Part shown: one piece after another, positions 1 through 7,388 of the stretch
How positions within the stretch are numbered: position 1 is the first letter of the stretch
Layout of the letters: every line of letters begins with the position of its first letter
From: Bifidobacterium breve
GTDB lineage: Bacteria; Actinomycetota; Actinomycetes; Nanopelagicales; Nanopelagicaceae
Assembly: GCA_945869505.1 (NCBI GenBank)
Contig: CAMBOZ010000028.1
Coordinates: 1-13,674, forward strand
Length of the DNA stretch: 13,674 bases
Reading direction: 5' to 3'
Position numbers and translations under genes: made by a program
Notes under the pieces: generated by a model
What the model was told of the DNA's origin: nothing
What the model saw: only the letters and a program-made list of their open reading frames with translations
Databases searched by the model: none

Positions 1-117
1 GCAGCTAAGAAGGCAGCTCCAAAGCGTCGCAAGAAGGCAGCAGCTAAGAAGGCAGCTCCAAAGCGTCGCAAGAAGGCAGCAGCTAAGAAGGCAGCTCCAA
101 AGCGTCGCAAGAAGAAG
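1..117 (+). repeat. Three 39-bp tandem repeats coding the Lys/Arg-rich tail
   Basis: The unit starts gcagctaagaaggcagctcc. Copies start at 1, 40 and 79. Copies 1 and 2 are identical over 39 bp, and copy 3 matches for 36 bp before aag replaces the final gca. The array may start before the window. Identity down to synonymous positions suggests recent expansion or homogenisation. The length is a multiple of three, so copy-number change keeps the frame and only alters tail length. Confidence 0.9.
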
Positions 118-177
118 GCAGCAGCTCCAGCAGCAGCTCCAAAGAAGCGCCGTCGCAAGAAGGCAGCAGCTAAGTAA
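1..177 (+). CDS. C-terminal tail of a basic, probably nucleoid-associated protein (5' end outside window)
   Basis: The frame is open from base 1 to a TAA at 175-177, giving 58 residues made almost only of Ala, Lys, Arg and Pro. The tail is three units of the 13-residue pattern AAKKAAPKRRKKA, followed by a Pro/Ala-rich link and a final RRRKKAAAK. There are no acidic, aromatic or large hydrophobic residues, so it is a disordered polycation. Such tails are known on actinobacterial HU (HupB) and on histone H1-like proteins, where they bind DNA non-specifically. An HU-type protein is therefore the likeliest identity, but the folded domain is not in the window. A basic ribosomal or RNA-binding protein is the alternative. 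It ends 10 bases before a strong terminator. Confidence 0.7.
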   Translation, partial: AAKKAAPKRRKKAAAKKAAPKRRKKAAAKKAAPKRRKKKAAAPAAAPKKRRRKKAAAK

Positions 178-187
178 TTTATTACTT

Positions 188-226
188 AATAAAAAACCCG
201 CCACTTTATGTGGCGGGTTTTTTATT
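188..226. terminator. Bidirectional intrinsic terminator
   Basis: A perfect inverted repeat runs 188-204 / 210-226 with the loop tttat. The GC core is cccgccac/gtggcggg, flanked by an A-run on the left and a T-run on the right. Either strand therefore gives a GC stem followed by U's. It lies between the basic-tail gene (stop at 177, plus strand) and the marR-type gene (stop at 246, minus strand), so it can end both transcripts. Confidence 0.93.
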
Positions 227-245
227 TCTCTTTTTTAATTTTTAA

Positions 246-728
246 TTACTTATCTTTTAATTCTCTTCGAAGTGAATCAGAAACTCGTTCAAATATTTCA
301 GCTAGCGCTGTCTGATCGCCCTTAGATAAATGATCGACAAAGCGAGCGCGCACACTTTCCACATGATCAGGGGCTGCCGCAACTATCGCCTTCCAACCTT
401 TTGCGGTCATCACTGCAAAGTAGCCACGTTTATCAATTGGGCAAGCCTCGCGTTTTACCCATCCGGCCTTCTCCATCACCTTCATGCGATGTGAAAGGCG
501 AGAGCGCGAAAGCATCGCAACGTCGGCTAGCTCTGACATCCGCATCCGGCGATCTGGGGCATCACTTAACTGGGCCAAGATTTCATAATCAGCCATAGAC
601 AATTCGTGGTGGGCAAGGTCTGTATCTAGCGCTTCCAACAAGCGGCGGCTAGCGACGATATACCTGCGCCAAGCCTTCATTTCGGCTGGGTTGAGCCAGC
701 GAGGTGAGGTAGCGTTTTCCCGTGCCAT
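246..728 (-). CDS. MarR-family transcriptional regulator
   Basis: A 160-residue winged-helix regulator, a normal MarR length. The order is an N-terminal dimerisation helix (about 10-45, WLNPAEMKAWRRY), the DNA-binding domain (about 46-112) and C-terminal dimerisation helices. The HTH reads MRMSELADVAMLSRSRLSHR with MEKAGWVKRE after it, and the wing carries DKRGYFAVMT. C96 just before the wing is the only Cys, and I see no reason to call it a redox sensor. I chose the ATG at 728. The frame continues up to a TTG at 770, but that adds 14 residues atypical of the family and would put a palindromic operator inside the gene. A TATGAT hexamer six bases before the ATG suggests a leaderless mRNA. It is divergent from the M13 peptidase gene, so autoregulation and control of that gene are likely. 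The ligand is unknown. Confidence 0.9.
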   Translation of the reverse strand: MARENATSPRWLNPAEMKAWRRYIVASRRLLEALDTDLAHHELSMADYEILAQLSDAPDRRMRMSELADVAMLSRSRLSHRMKVMEKAGWVKREACPIDKRGYFAVMTAKGWKAIVAAAPDHVESVRARFVDHLSKGDQTALAEIFERVSDSLRRELKDK

Positions 729-734
729 TAGGCA

Positions 735-763
735 ATCATACGTGAATAAGCGGTGATGTTGAA
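735..763 (-). promoter_or_regulatory. Candidate leaderless promoter of the marR-type gene
   Basis: Read on the minus strand, TATGAT (740-735) is followed by six bases and then the ATG at 728. A weak -35 match, TTCAAC (763-758), lies 17 bases upstream of it. The predicted transcript starts at or next to the A of the ATG, and no Shine-Dalgarno sequence precedes this start. The -35 is part of the palindrome at 758-771. Confidence 0.6.
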
Positions 764-771
764 CTTTCAAC
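758..771. promoter_or_regulatory. Palindromic operator candidate between the marR-type and M13 peptidase genes
   Basis: GTTGAACTTTCAAC has two perfect 6-bp arms around a CT centre. It sits in the 68-bp divergent intergenic region, covers the proposed -35 of the marR-type gene and directly abuts a TACTTT (772-777) that could be the peptidase -10. MarR proteins bind short inverted repeats in their own promoters. The assignment is from position and symmetry only. Confidence 0.6.
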
Positions 772-786
772 TACTTTCTAGAAGGC

Positions 787-792
787 AAAGGA
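787..792 (+). promoter_or_regulatory. Shine-Dalgarno of the M13 peptidase gene
   Basis: AAAGGA ends four bases before the ATG at 797. It fixes this start and contrasts with the leaderless arrangement of the divergent regulator. Confidence 0.65.
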
Positions 793-796
793 ACGC

Positions 797-2758
797 ATGA
801 GCTCTGCAACAAGCCCCCTCGTAAGCGGAATTGACTCCTCCCATATCGACACCAACTTTCGCCCGCAGGATGATCTCTATCGCTACTTCAATGGCACTTG
901 GCTTAAGAACCACGAGATCCCGCAAGACCGCTCCTCAGATGGAGTCACCTACAAACTCTTTATCGAAGCCGAATCTCAGGTCCGCGAAATTATCGAGACC
1001 ACAACTGGCGACGGGAACGCGAAGAAGATTCGCGATTTGTACGACTGCTTTTTAGATACCGAAGCCATTGAAAAGGCGGGCATCACTCCCCTGCTAGATG
1101 ATTTGGCGGCGATAGATCGAATTTCAAATCGCGATGAATTTATTAAGACTCTGGCCGATCTTGAAATGCGCGGACTTGGCGGAGCATTTGGTCTAGGTAT
1201 TTATGGTGATGCCATGAACTCTGAAATGAATATTGTTTATCTGGGCCAAGGTGGCCTTTCCTTGCCGGATGAGGCTTACTACCGCGAAGAACAATATGAA
1301 GAAATTCGTAAAGCTTTTAAGGTTCACGTCGCCAAGATGTTTGCACTGGCCAAGATAGAAAATGGCGCAGCACTTGCCGAGCAGATTTATGAGTTAGAGC
1401 GAGAGATTGCATCTCACCATTTCGATCAAGTAAAAGATCGCGATGTAGAACTGACCTATAACAAGATGACATTTGATGAACTCAGCACACTAGCCCCAAA
1501 TTTTGATTGGGCGAAGTGGCTCGAATATAGCCAGATTCCAAAGAGCGCCTTTGATGAATTAGTCGTGCAACAGCCGCCATTCTTTGCTGGTCTTTCTGCG
1601 ATTTTGGAAAACTTTGATCCCGCCCCTTGGAAGGCCTGGATGAAATGGCAGTTGATTTCAGGCTCTGCCGCTTACCTAACTGATGACTTGGTAAATCAGA
1701 ACTTTGATTTCTATGCCAAGACGCTATCTGGCACCCCAGAACTTCGGGTTCGCTGGAAGCGCGCAATCACATTTGTAGAAGGCGCACTCGGTGAAGCGAT
1801 CGGCCAGATTTATGTGCAACGCCATTTCCCGCAAGCGGCCAAAGTTGCGATGCTCGAACTCGTGGATAATTTGATTGAGGCTTATCGCATCAGCATCAAC
1901 GAACTCTCTTGGATGAGCCCAGAAACTAAAGCTAAGGCGCTCGATAAATTAGCCAAATTCACCCCCAAGATTGGCTATCCCGACAAGTGGCGCGACTATT
2001 CCGCGCTATCAATTAGCCGCGATGGCCTCTTTGGAAATATCGGACGCATCACCAAGTTCGCGCGCGATATTGAATTAGCCAAAATTGGTAAGCCGGTTGA
2101 TAAGACCGAGTGGTTGATGACCCCCCAAACGGTAAATGCTTATTACCATCCGATTCAAAATGAGATCGTCTTTCCGGCCGCGATCTTGCAGCCGCCATTC
2201 TTTGATTTATCAGCTGATATCGCAGCAAATTACGGCGGTATTGGCGCAGTGATTGGTCACGAAATCGGACATGGTTTTGATGACCAAGGTTCAAAATTCG
2301 ATGGCGATGGAAATATGATCGATTGGTGGACGCAAGCCGATCGCACCGAGTTTGAAAAGCGTGCCAACGCCCTTATTGCACAGTTCGATGCGCTATTTCC
2401 GGAAGAGACGCCCGATATACACGTTAATGGGGCGCTCACAGTCGGTGAGAACATCGGAGACCTTGGTGGGCTAGCAATTGGATTTAAGGCCTATAAATTG
2501 GCTTTAAAGGGCGCCGAGGCCCCTGTAATTGATGGGTTAACTGGAGAACAGCGTTTCTTCCTATCTTGGGCGCAAGTTTGGCGCGGCAAGGTGCGCGCGG
2601 AAGAACTGCGTCGTCGCATTGCAACTGATCCACATTCTCCATATGAATTCCGCTGCAACGCCATCGTTCGCAATATCTCCGACTTCTACACGGCCTTTGA
2701 TTTAACCGAAGGCGATAAGTTGTGGTTGGCCGAAAGCGAGCGCGTCGAGATCTGGTAA
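797..2758 (+). CDS. M13-family zinc endopeptidase (PepO/Zmp1/neprilysin type)
   Basis: A 653-residue metallopeptidase, close to the length of bacterial PepO and mycobacterial Zmp1. An N-terminal M13 domain (about 15-400) caps the catalytic domain. Active-site features are all present. NAYYH (447-451) is the substrate-backbone motif. HEIGH (488-492) gives two zinc ligands and the catalytic Glu489. ENIGD (551-555) supplies the third ligand, Glu551, and the supporting Asp555. H613 and R619 match the transition-state His and substrate-binding Arg of neprilysin. The C-terminus ends in the family-typical RVEIW, although the canonical C-terminal Trp is followed directly by the stop. Family members cut oligopeptides. 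No signal peptide or membrane segment is visible, so I infer a cytoplasmic enzyme or non-classical export, as discussed for Zmp1. The exact substrate is unknown. Confidence 0.95.
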   Translation: MSSATSPLVSGIDSSHIDTNFRPQDDLYRYFNGTWLKNHEIPQDRSSDGVTYKLFIEAESQVREIIETTTGDGNAKKIRDLYDCFLDTEAIEKAGITPLLDDLAAIDRISNRDEFIKTLADLEMRGLGGAFGLGIYGDAMNSEMNIVYLGQGGLSLPDEAYYREEQYEEIRKAFKVHVAKMFALAKIENGAALAEQIYELEREIASHHFDQVKDRDVELTYNKMTFDELSTLAPNFDWAKWLEYSQIPKSAFDELVVQQPPFFAGLSAILENFDPAPWKAWMKWQLISGSAAYLTDDLVNQNFDFYAKTLSGTPELRVRWKRAITFVEGALGEAIGQIYVQRHFPQAAKVAMLELVDNLIEAYRISINELSWMSPETKAKALDKLAKFTPKIGYPDKWRDYSALSISRDGLFGNIGRITKFARDIELAKIGKPVDKTEWLMTPQTVNAYYHPIQNEIVFPAAILQPPFFDLSADIAANYGGIGAVIGHEIGHGFDDQGSKFDGDGNMIDWWTQADRTEFEKRANALIAQFDALFPEETPDIHVNGALTVGENIGDLGGLAIGFKAYKLALKGAEAPVIDGLTGEQRFFLSWAQVWRGKVRAEELRRRIATDPHSPYEFRCNAIVRNISDFYTAFDLTEGDKLWLAESERVEIW

Positions 2759-2759
2759 A

Positions 2760-2777
2760 CGGTCACTAAATTGACCG
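2760..2777. repeat. Short inverted repeat between the M13 peptidase gene and tgt
   Basis: CGGTCA and TGACCG form perfect 6-bp arms around a 6-base loop, one base after the peptidase stop. No clear T-run follows, so it is at best a weak terminator. It contains TTGACC (2771-2776), which stands 18 bases before TATCTG (2795-2800). It could instead be an operator over a tgt promoter. Confidence 0.4.
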
Positions 2778-2814
2778 AGAATCTATTTAATCGCTATCTG
2801 CGACAATAACGCTT

Positions 2815-4068
2815 GTGTCCAGCCAAAGTTCAAAAAACTTCGCCTTCGAGATAAAGCAGAGCGCCGAAAGCGGGCTAGCTCGCGTTGGCACGATCTCGAC
2901 CCCACACGGCGATATTCAAACCCCTGCTTTTATTCCGGTGGGCACCAAAGCAACCGTTAAATCAGTGTTGCCGGAGGCGATGAAAGAACTGGGTTCACAG
3001 GCTCTGCTAGCTAATGCCTACCACCTTTATTTACAACCAGGTCCAGATCTTTTAGATGAGGCTGGTGGGCTCGCCAAGTTTATGAATTGGAACGGACCAA
3101 CTTTTACAGATAGCGGTGGCTTCCAAGTTCTCTCACTTGGGGTTGGCTTTAAAAAAGTTTTGGCGATGGATGCCAAAACATTTAGATCCGATCAGGTAAT
3201 CGCCGGCAATAAAGAGCGCTTGGCACATGTTGATGATGATGGTGTGACTTTCAAATCTCATCTTGACGGTTCTATGCATCGCTTCACCGCTGAAATTTCT
3301 ATGCAGATCCAACATAAAATCGGTGCGGACATAATCTTCGCCTTCGATGAATGCACTACTTTGCATAACACCCGTCCCTATCAAGAGTTGGCAATGGAGC
3401 GCACCTACGACTGGGCGATTCGTTGTTTAGATGAACATAAGCGTTTAACTGAGCAGCGCAGCGATAAGCCATACCAGGCTTTATTTGGGGTTATTCAAGG
3501 CGCGCAATATGAAGACTTGCGTAAGAAAGCGGCTGCAGATTTAGGAACAATGTCTTCTTCAGGAATTGAATTTGATGGCTTTGGCATCGGCGGCGCACTC
3601 GATAAAGATTCACTTGGCACGATCGTTGGATGGGTCAACAGCACATTGCCACAAGACAAGCCAAAGCACCTGCTGGGCATCGGCGCCCCAGAAGATCTAT
3701 TCGTCGGCGTTGAAAACGGAGTCGATACCTTTGACTGCGTTCTTGCATCAAGAATTGCGCGAAGTGGTGCGGTCTACACATCCACCGGACGAATTAACAT
3801 CGCCAATGCCCCATATATTCGCGACTTCGGCCCGATTGATGAAAACTGCGATTGCTACACCTGCAAAAACTTCACACGCGCATACCTCTGCCACTTATTC
3901 CGCGGTAAAGAGATGTTGGCAGCAACACTGGCAACGATTCACAACGAGCGCTATATCGTCGGCTTAGTAGATCGAATGCGCCAAGCTTTAGTAGATGGAG
4001 ACTTTAAAGAGATGAAGGAAGAATTCTTAGGGCGCTACACACATCGCTCTGGGCAATCGCGGGATTAG
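2815..4068 (+). CDS. tgt: Queuine/preQ1 tRNA-guanine transglycosylase
   Basis: A 417-residue enzyme that swaps guanine-34 in GUN-anticodon tRNAs for preQ1 (or for salvaged queuine). Seen: the DSGGFQ motif with catalytic D99; GIGG; GVDTFDCVLASR with the nucleophile Asp at D304; and the structural zinc site C345, C347, C350 and H376. All are intact. It is about 40 residues longer than the E. coli enzyme. The extra sequence lies right after DSGGFQVLSL, from GVGFKK to about HLDGS (roughly 107-160). The start is GTG; upstream codons offer no better choice. No Shine-Dalgarno is visible. GACAAT (2802-2807) lies seven bases before the GTG, and TTGACC-18-TATCTG is an alternative promoter. No queuosine biosynthesis gene is adjacent, so substrate choice cannot be judged here. 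Confidence 0.95.
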   Translation: MSSQSSKNFAFEIKQSAESGLARVGTISTPHGDIQTPAFIPVGTKATVKSVLPEAMKELGSQALLANAYHLYLQPGPDLLDEAGGLAKFMNWNGPTFTDSGGFQVLSLGVGFKKVLAMDAKTFRSDQVIAGNKERLAHVDDDGVTFKSHLDGSMHRFTAEISMQIQHKIGADIIFAFDECTTLHNTRPYQELAMERTYDWAIRCLDEHKRLTEQRSDKPYQALFGVIQGAQYEDLRKKAAADLGTMSSSGIEFDGFGIGGALDKDSLGTIVGWVNSTLPQDKPKHLLGIGAPEDLFVGVENGVDTFDCVLASRIARSGAVYTSTGRINIANAPYIRDFGPIDENCDCYTCKNFTRAYLCHLFRGKEMLAATLATIHNERYIVGLVDRMRQALVDGDFKEMKEEFLGRYTHRSGQSRD

Positions 4069-4074
4069 CCGCTA

Positions 4075-4686
4075 CTACCGGCCGCCCACTTTAGGTAAGT
4101 GCCAATCAAATTTAATCGAAAGTTCGCGAACCAGAATTACAACTGCGCTACCGAGAATTACAGAGAAGATTTGATTTACTCCAAAGTAATCACAGCTGAC
4201 ATAAACCAAAGATCCGGCTAAGCAAGAGGTTCCAATTGTTTCGCGATGCAGCAAAACTGGTTCTACCTGGCAAAGTACATCTCGCAATAAACCACCAGTG
4301 ACGGCGCCAATTAACCCAAGAATTACCGCGGAAGCAAATGGTGCACCTTGGGTAAGCGCGAATTGAGCACCGGATACCGAACAGACCGCTAAACCAATTG
4401 TGTCCAGAGTCAGAACAAAGCGACCAACTGGCGTCGTGCGCTTAATGCTCAAGGTAATAACAATTGCTAATAAAACGCCAAGAAATAACCATCCGTGCAA
4501 TACCCATGGTGGCTTTTCACCGAGCAAGAGATTACGGAATGTGCCACCAGCAAGAGATGCGATAGCGGCAATAAAGGCGATCCCGCCGTAATCCAAACCT
4601 TTATTGGCTGCAATTCTTGCACCGACTAAGGCGAACGCAAATGTGCCCGCGAGATCGAGCAGAGTGACTAGCAGCTCTAAATCCAT
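4075..4686 (-). CDS. UPF0126 / TRIC-type integral membrane protein
   Basis: A 203-residue hydrophobic protein with about six to seven membrane segments, arranged as the internal duplication typical of UPF0126 (YicG/YadS-like). Each half has a glycine-rich motif followed by Arg: GGTFRNLLLGEKPP in the first and GGLLRDVLCQVEPV in the second. The canonical GGxxRD of the first half reads RN here. Family names in use include 'trimeric intracellular cation channel family' and 'glycine transporter', so a channel or small-solute carrier in the cytoplasmic membrane is likely, with substrate unproven. The ATG is six bases after TATACT. The stop is six bases from the convergent tgt stop with no evident terminator between. 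It lies 27 bp downstream of the LAL regulator gene but has its own promoter. Confidence 0.87.
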   Translation of the reverse strand: MDLELLVTLLDLAGTFAFALVGARIAANKGLDYGGIAFIAAIASLAGGTFRNLLLGEKPPWVLHGWLFLGVLLAIVITLSIKRTTPVGRFVLTLDTIGLAVCSVSGAQFALTQGAPFASAVILGLIGAVTGGLLRDVLCQVEPVLLHRETIGTSCLAGSLVYVSCDYFGVNQIFSVILGSAVVILVRELSIKFDWHLPKVGGR

Positions 4687-4692
4687 GGCTTG

Positions 4693-4698
4693 AGTATA
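4693..4698 (-). promoter_or_regulatory. -10 element of a leaderless promoter for the UPF0126 gene
   Basis: TATACT on the minus strand, then six bases (caagcc) and the ATG at 4686. There is no recognisable -35, and any -35 would fall inside the end of the LAL gene. No Shine-Dalgarno is present. Confidence 0.6.
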
Positions 4699-4713
4699 AG
4701 CCCGTGAAAATTT

Positions 4714-7314
4714 CTAGAGTAGATAAAGGCTCTTCGCCTTTTCTACCGCTTCTTCTCGGCCACTCGCGCCGATTTTACGGTAAACATTCTTTAAGTGAGT
4801 CTTCATGGTGTTCTGCGAAATATGAAGCGTTTTTGCTATCGCGCTAATTGGGTTACCTGTGGCCAAGTGGCGCAATATTTCTAGCTCACGTTTCGTCAGG
4901 GCAGATGTAAGCCCCACCAAATTTTCACTCCTAGATTTCAGCCTAGTGGTGATTTTTGAGGCCAAATCCTCCAAGTAGACCGTTGGTTTTTCACCTGCGA
5001 TCCGAATTATTAAATTTAGAATTGAAGCATTCTGCCGAAGAAATGTCTCCTTTGCGCCAACTCGTGCGCCAATTTCAAGTGCGTTGCGCATCGCTTGTAA
5101 GGCGATTTTCTCGCGTTCGATATTCTCACCTGCTTCAGCAATTCTCTTATATATCTGCTCTTTGGGTGTTCGTTCAGCGAGATTTGAAACTATAAATGAG
5201 CTGGGCCTCTTTCCTGTCATTTCATCGTAAATTGCTCGTATCCGTTCGACGAGTAGAAAGTTAGGGAGTCTTCCCAGCAAGATTTCAACCCGGTCCCAAT
5301 CTTTCATTGTAAATCTGATAAATAGTTCAGTTAAATCGCAGTAAGTATCCAATCCATTTTTGAAGGTAAGAGCTGCAGCGCGTTCTCGTTCGCTGCGCAC
5401 AATATCTAGTGCGGGAGTCGAATTTCCCGCCAAGGCCAAGTCTCGAGCCAGAAAACTTTCTGCAATATAGATCCAGGTGTACTGACTCCAATTTTCTGCC
5501 CAAAGTTTTATCTCCGCAAATACTTTCTGTGATTCTTCAATTTGTGAGAACTCCAAAAGACAGCGTGCTTTTACATACATCATGTCTAATGAACCAAAAA
5601 TTCCTATATACCCCTCACGCTCAGCGTGCGCAATAACGCTGTTGGCAACAACGTATGCATCTTTATACTTACCATCATTTAGAAGTGCGCAGGCTTCAAT
5701 AGCGCTAGTGAAGTAAAGAGCCAATGAGCTGGTATCAAATCCTGCAAGCTCTGTTGCTTGTTTTTGAATTTCGCTTAATTTGTCAGAATTATCATAAATA
5801 ATCTCTTTAGCGGCTGCTACGCGCAAGATTGATAACTTATCAATTGCCGCTAAATCTAATTCTTCTGGAGAAGCACCCATGACAATTGAGGTATTCTCTT
5901 CTAAATCCTCAGTAAGTCCGGTCGCAAAATCAATGTAAACGTTCACTGCTGAAGTAAATTTCTTTATTAAGTTTTCAATATCAGTTCCGCGTGAAGTAAA
6001 TAACATCTCCGTAATCAGGCTCTGCGCAGGCAAATACTGAAAATCTGCAGTTAACCCCATCAGTTCAACTGTCTGCCGCTTTAAGACTCCAATGGTTGTG
6101 GCATCTCCTACTAGATCAGCCATACGCAATAAATCTTTTCCCCGACCAATAGCGATCAATTGGCGCATCGCATGCCTGAAAAGGTGTCTATAGTCTTCTG
6201 GACTTCCTGCAAACTTTGCATGTTCTAGCGCCTTTAAATACAACCCACGATCTGCAAAATGATCGCATAATCGCTGGTGAATCTGCCTTAGTTCTTTATC
6301 TGCAATTGTGGGGTTTAGAATCAAGCCAGTTCTAACGATCGTGTTAAACGAGTACTTATTAATCGGCTCGCTGCTGTACTTTAGAAATAGACCGTCTACT
6401 GCGAAGCGATTCAATTTACTCAATGAAAAAGCGTTTTGTAAGATAACTTCTGCTTCTTCGATTGAAAATTCTTCGACTACAGCCAGTGATTCTAGAATTT
6501 TACGCTCGGCGGGCTTTAGCGTGGAAAGAAGGTTTTCGACCAAATTGCTCGTTCCGTTAGAACTATTTTTTTCTTCTGAAGCACTTGATGAGGCTTCCCA
6601 CCCTCGCGAAATGTTACTCAAAGTCAGCTGCACTCCTGCCGGCCAACCACTTAACTTCTTTAACATTTTTTGATATTCAGGCCGTTCAATACTAACGCCC
6701 ATAACTGATGCGGCTATAGAAACTTCTTCTTCAGTGAACTTCATCTTGTTCTGAGCAATAACTTGTAGATTATCAAGGGCCTTAAGCTGCACAAATGCTT
6801 CTGACGGAATTGCCCTGCGCAATATTATTGTGTGCACATTTTTCGGAACAGAACTGAAGAGGTGCTCAGCCAGAGGCGCAGCATCACCTGTGCTGGCACG
6901 GCTGTCATCTAAAACTAGAACGAAGTGGCCACCAAGTGAACCAAGTTCAGAAAAGACTTCCGTCATGATTTCTGCTGTAGTGAAAAATTGGCTACTTGAA
7001 AACCACGTTCCAAATTCTGGAATTACATTTCGAACAGCTTGGACGAAGTTTGAGTTGAAAGATTTTGTGTCATCTGAATCGTTGAAACTCAGCCAAATGA
7101 CCGGATGCTCGAGCGTCGTAATGTATTCGGCAACTAGTGAAGTTTTCCCGTATCCGGCAGGAGCAACAACCAAAGTAATTCCGGCTTGATTAACTTCGAC
7201 ATCAGCCAAGATTTCTTTTCGAGAAATGAAATTTGGTGGCAGCACGGGTGGCAGCGTTTGTGAGAGATTGGAGGCAGGTATCACCCTTGATGCGGATATC
7301 CCTACTTTGCTCAC
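4714..7314 (-). CDS. LAL-type (MalT-like) LuxR-family ATP-binding transcriptional regulator
   Basis: An 866-residue STAND-type activator. The N-terminal P-loop NTPase has APAGYGKTSL (Walker A, 51-60) and VLVLDD (Walker B, about 132-137). A long, weakly conserved helical-repeat middle (about 330-790) should hold the effector-sensing part. A LuxR-type HTH closes the protein (about 806-866), with LTKRELEILRHLATG, the recognition helix SQNTMKTHLKNVYRKIGA, and the last residues LYLL. By analogy with MalT, ATP and an inducer would drive oligomerisation and activation; the inducer is unknown. The start is GTG at 7314, the only start codon after an upstream in-frame stop; another GTG lies at residue 11. 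It sits 74 bp after gabT on the same strand, behind two palindromic sites. Parts are clearly AT-richer than neighbouring genes (two sampled 60-base lines are near 30-33% GC), which may indicate transfer or fast evolution. Confidence 0.9.
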   Translation of the reverse strand: MSKVGISASRVIPASNLSQTLPPVLPPNFISRKEILADVEVNQAGITLVVAPAGYGKTSLVAEYITTLEHPVIWLSFNDSDDTKSFNSNFVQAVRNVIPEFGTWFSSSQFFTTAEIMTEVFSELGSLGGHFVLVLDDSRASTGDAAPLAEHLFSSVPKNVHTIILRRAIPSEAFVQLKALDNLQVIAQNKMKFTEEEVSIAASVMGVSIERPEYQKMLKKLSGWPAGVQLTLSNISRGWEASSSASEEKNSSNGTSNLVENLLSTLKPAERKILESLAVVEEFSIEEAEVILQNAFSLSKLNRFAVDGLFLKYSSEPINKYSFNTIVRTGLILNPTIADKELRQIHQRLCDHFADRGLYLKALEHAKFAGSPEDYRHLFRHAMRQLIAIGRGKDLLRMADLVGDATTIGVLKRQTVELMGLTADFQYLPAQSLITEMLFTSRGTDIENLIKKFTSAVNVYIDFATGLTEDLEENTSIVMGASPEELDLAAIDKLSILRVAAAKEIIYDNSDKLSEIQKQATELAGFDTSSLALYFTSAIEACALLNDGKYKDAYVVANSVIAHAEREGYIGIFGSLDMMYVKARCLLEFSQIEESQKVFAEIKLWAENWSQYTWIYIAESFLARDLALAGNSTPALDIVRSERERAAALTFKNGLDTYCDLTELFIRFTMKDWDRVEILLGRLPNFLLVERIRAIYDEMTGKRPSSFIVSNLAERTPKEQIYKRIAEAGENIEREKIALQAMRNALEIGARVGAKETFLRQNASILNLIIRIAGEKPTVYLEDLASKITTRLKSRSENLVGLTSALTKRELEILRHLATGNPISAIAKTLHISQNTMKTHLKNVYRKIGASGREEAVEKAKSLYLL

Positions 7315-7326
7315 GCCTAAGGGTGA
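7311..7326. promoter_or_regulatory. Operator-like inverted repeat over the start of the LAL regulator gene
   Basis: TCACGCCTAAGGGTGA has arms TCACGC and GGGTGA (one mismatch) with a 4-base centre. It overlaps the GTG start. It resembles the site at 7357-7373, and a further TCACCC half-site lies at 7281-7286. No protein is known to bind it. Confidence 0.5.
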
Positions 7327-7356
7327 GGCATTAACTCTGGTTATGGCTAGTAGAAA

Positions 7357-7373
7357 TCACCCTATAGGGGTGA
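7357..7373. promoter_or_regulatory. Operator-like palindrome between gabT and the LAL regulator gene
   Basis: TCACCCTATAGGGGTGA has perfect arms TCACCC and GGGTGA around TATAG, and it contains the perfect decamer CCCTATAGGG. It lies 40-60 bases before the LAL start, where an activator or repressor site is expected. On the gabT transcript it would form a short GC hairpin followed by UUUCU, so a weak terminator for gabT is the alternative reading. Confidence 0.5.
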
Positions 7374-7388
7374 GAAAGGCAGGTGAAA

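Noticed and set aside
729..770. TTG at 770 as start of the marR-type gene
   Set aside because: It adds 14 unconserved residues and puts the palindrome inside the coding region; the ATG at 728 has a well-placed -10.
1482..1766. Long open frames antisense to the M13 peptidase gene, and similar ones opposite tgt, the LAL gene and gabT
   Set aside because: Compositions are unlike real proteins, there is no start context, and each lies wholly inside a well-supported gene.
2760..2777. Inverted repeat as a true terminator of the M13 peptidase gene
   Set aside because: The stem is only 6 bp and no T-run follows; kept only as an inverted repeat of unknown role.
4069..4074. A terminator between convergent tgt and the UPF0126 gene
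   Set aside because: Only six bases separate the stops and I found no GC stem with a T-run at either gene end.
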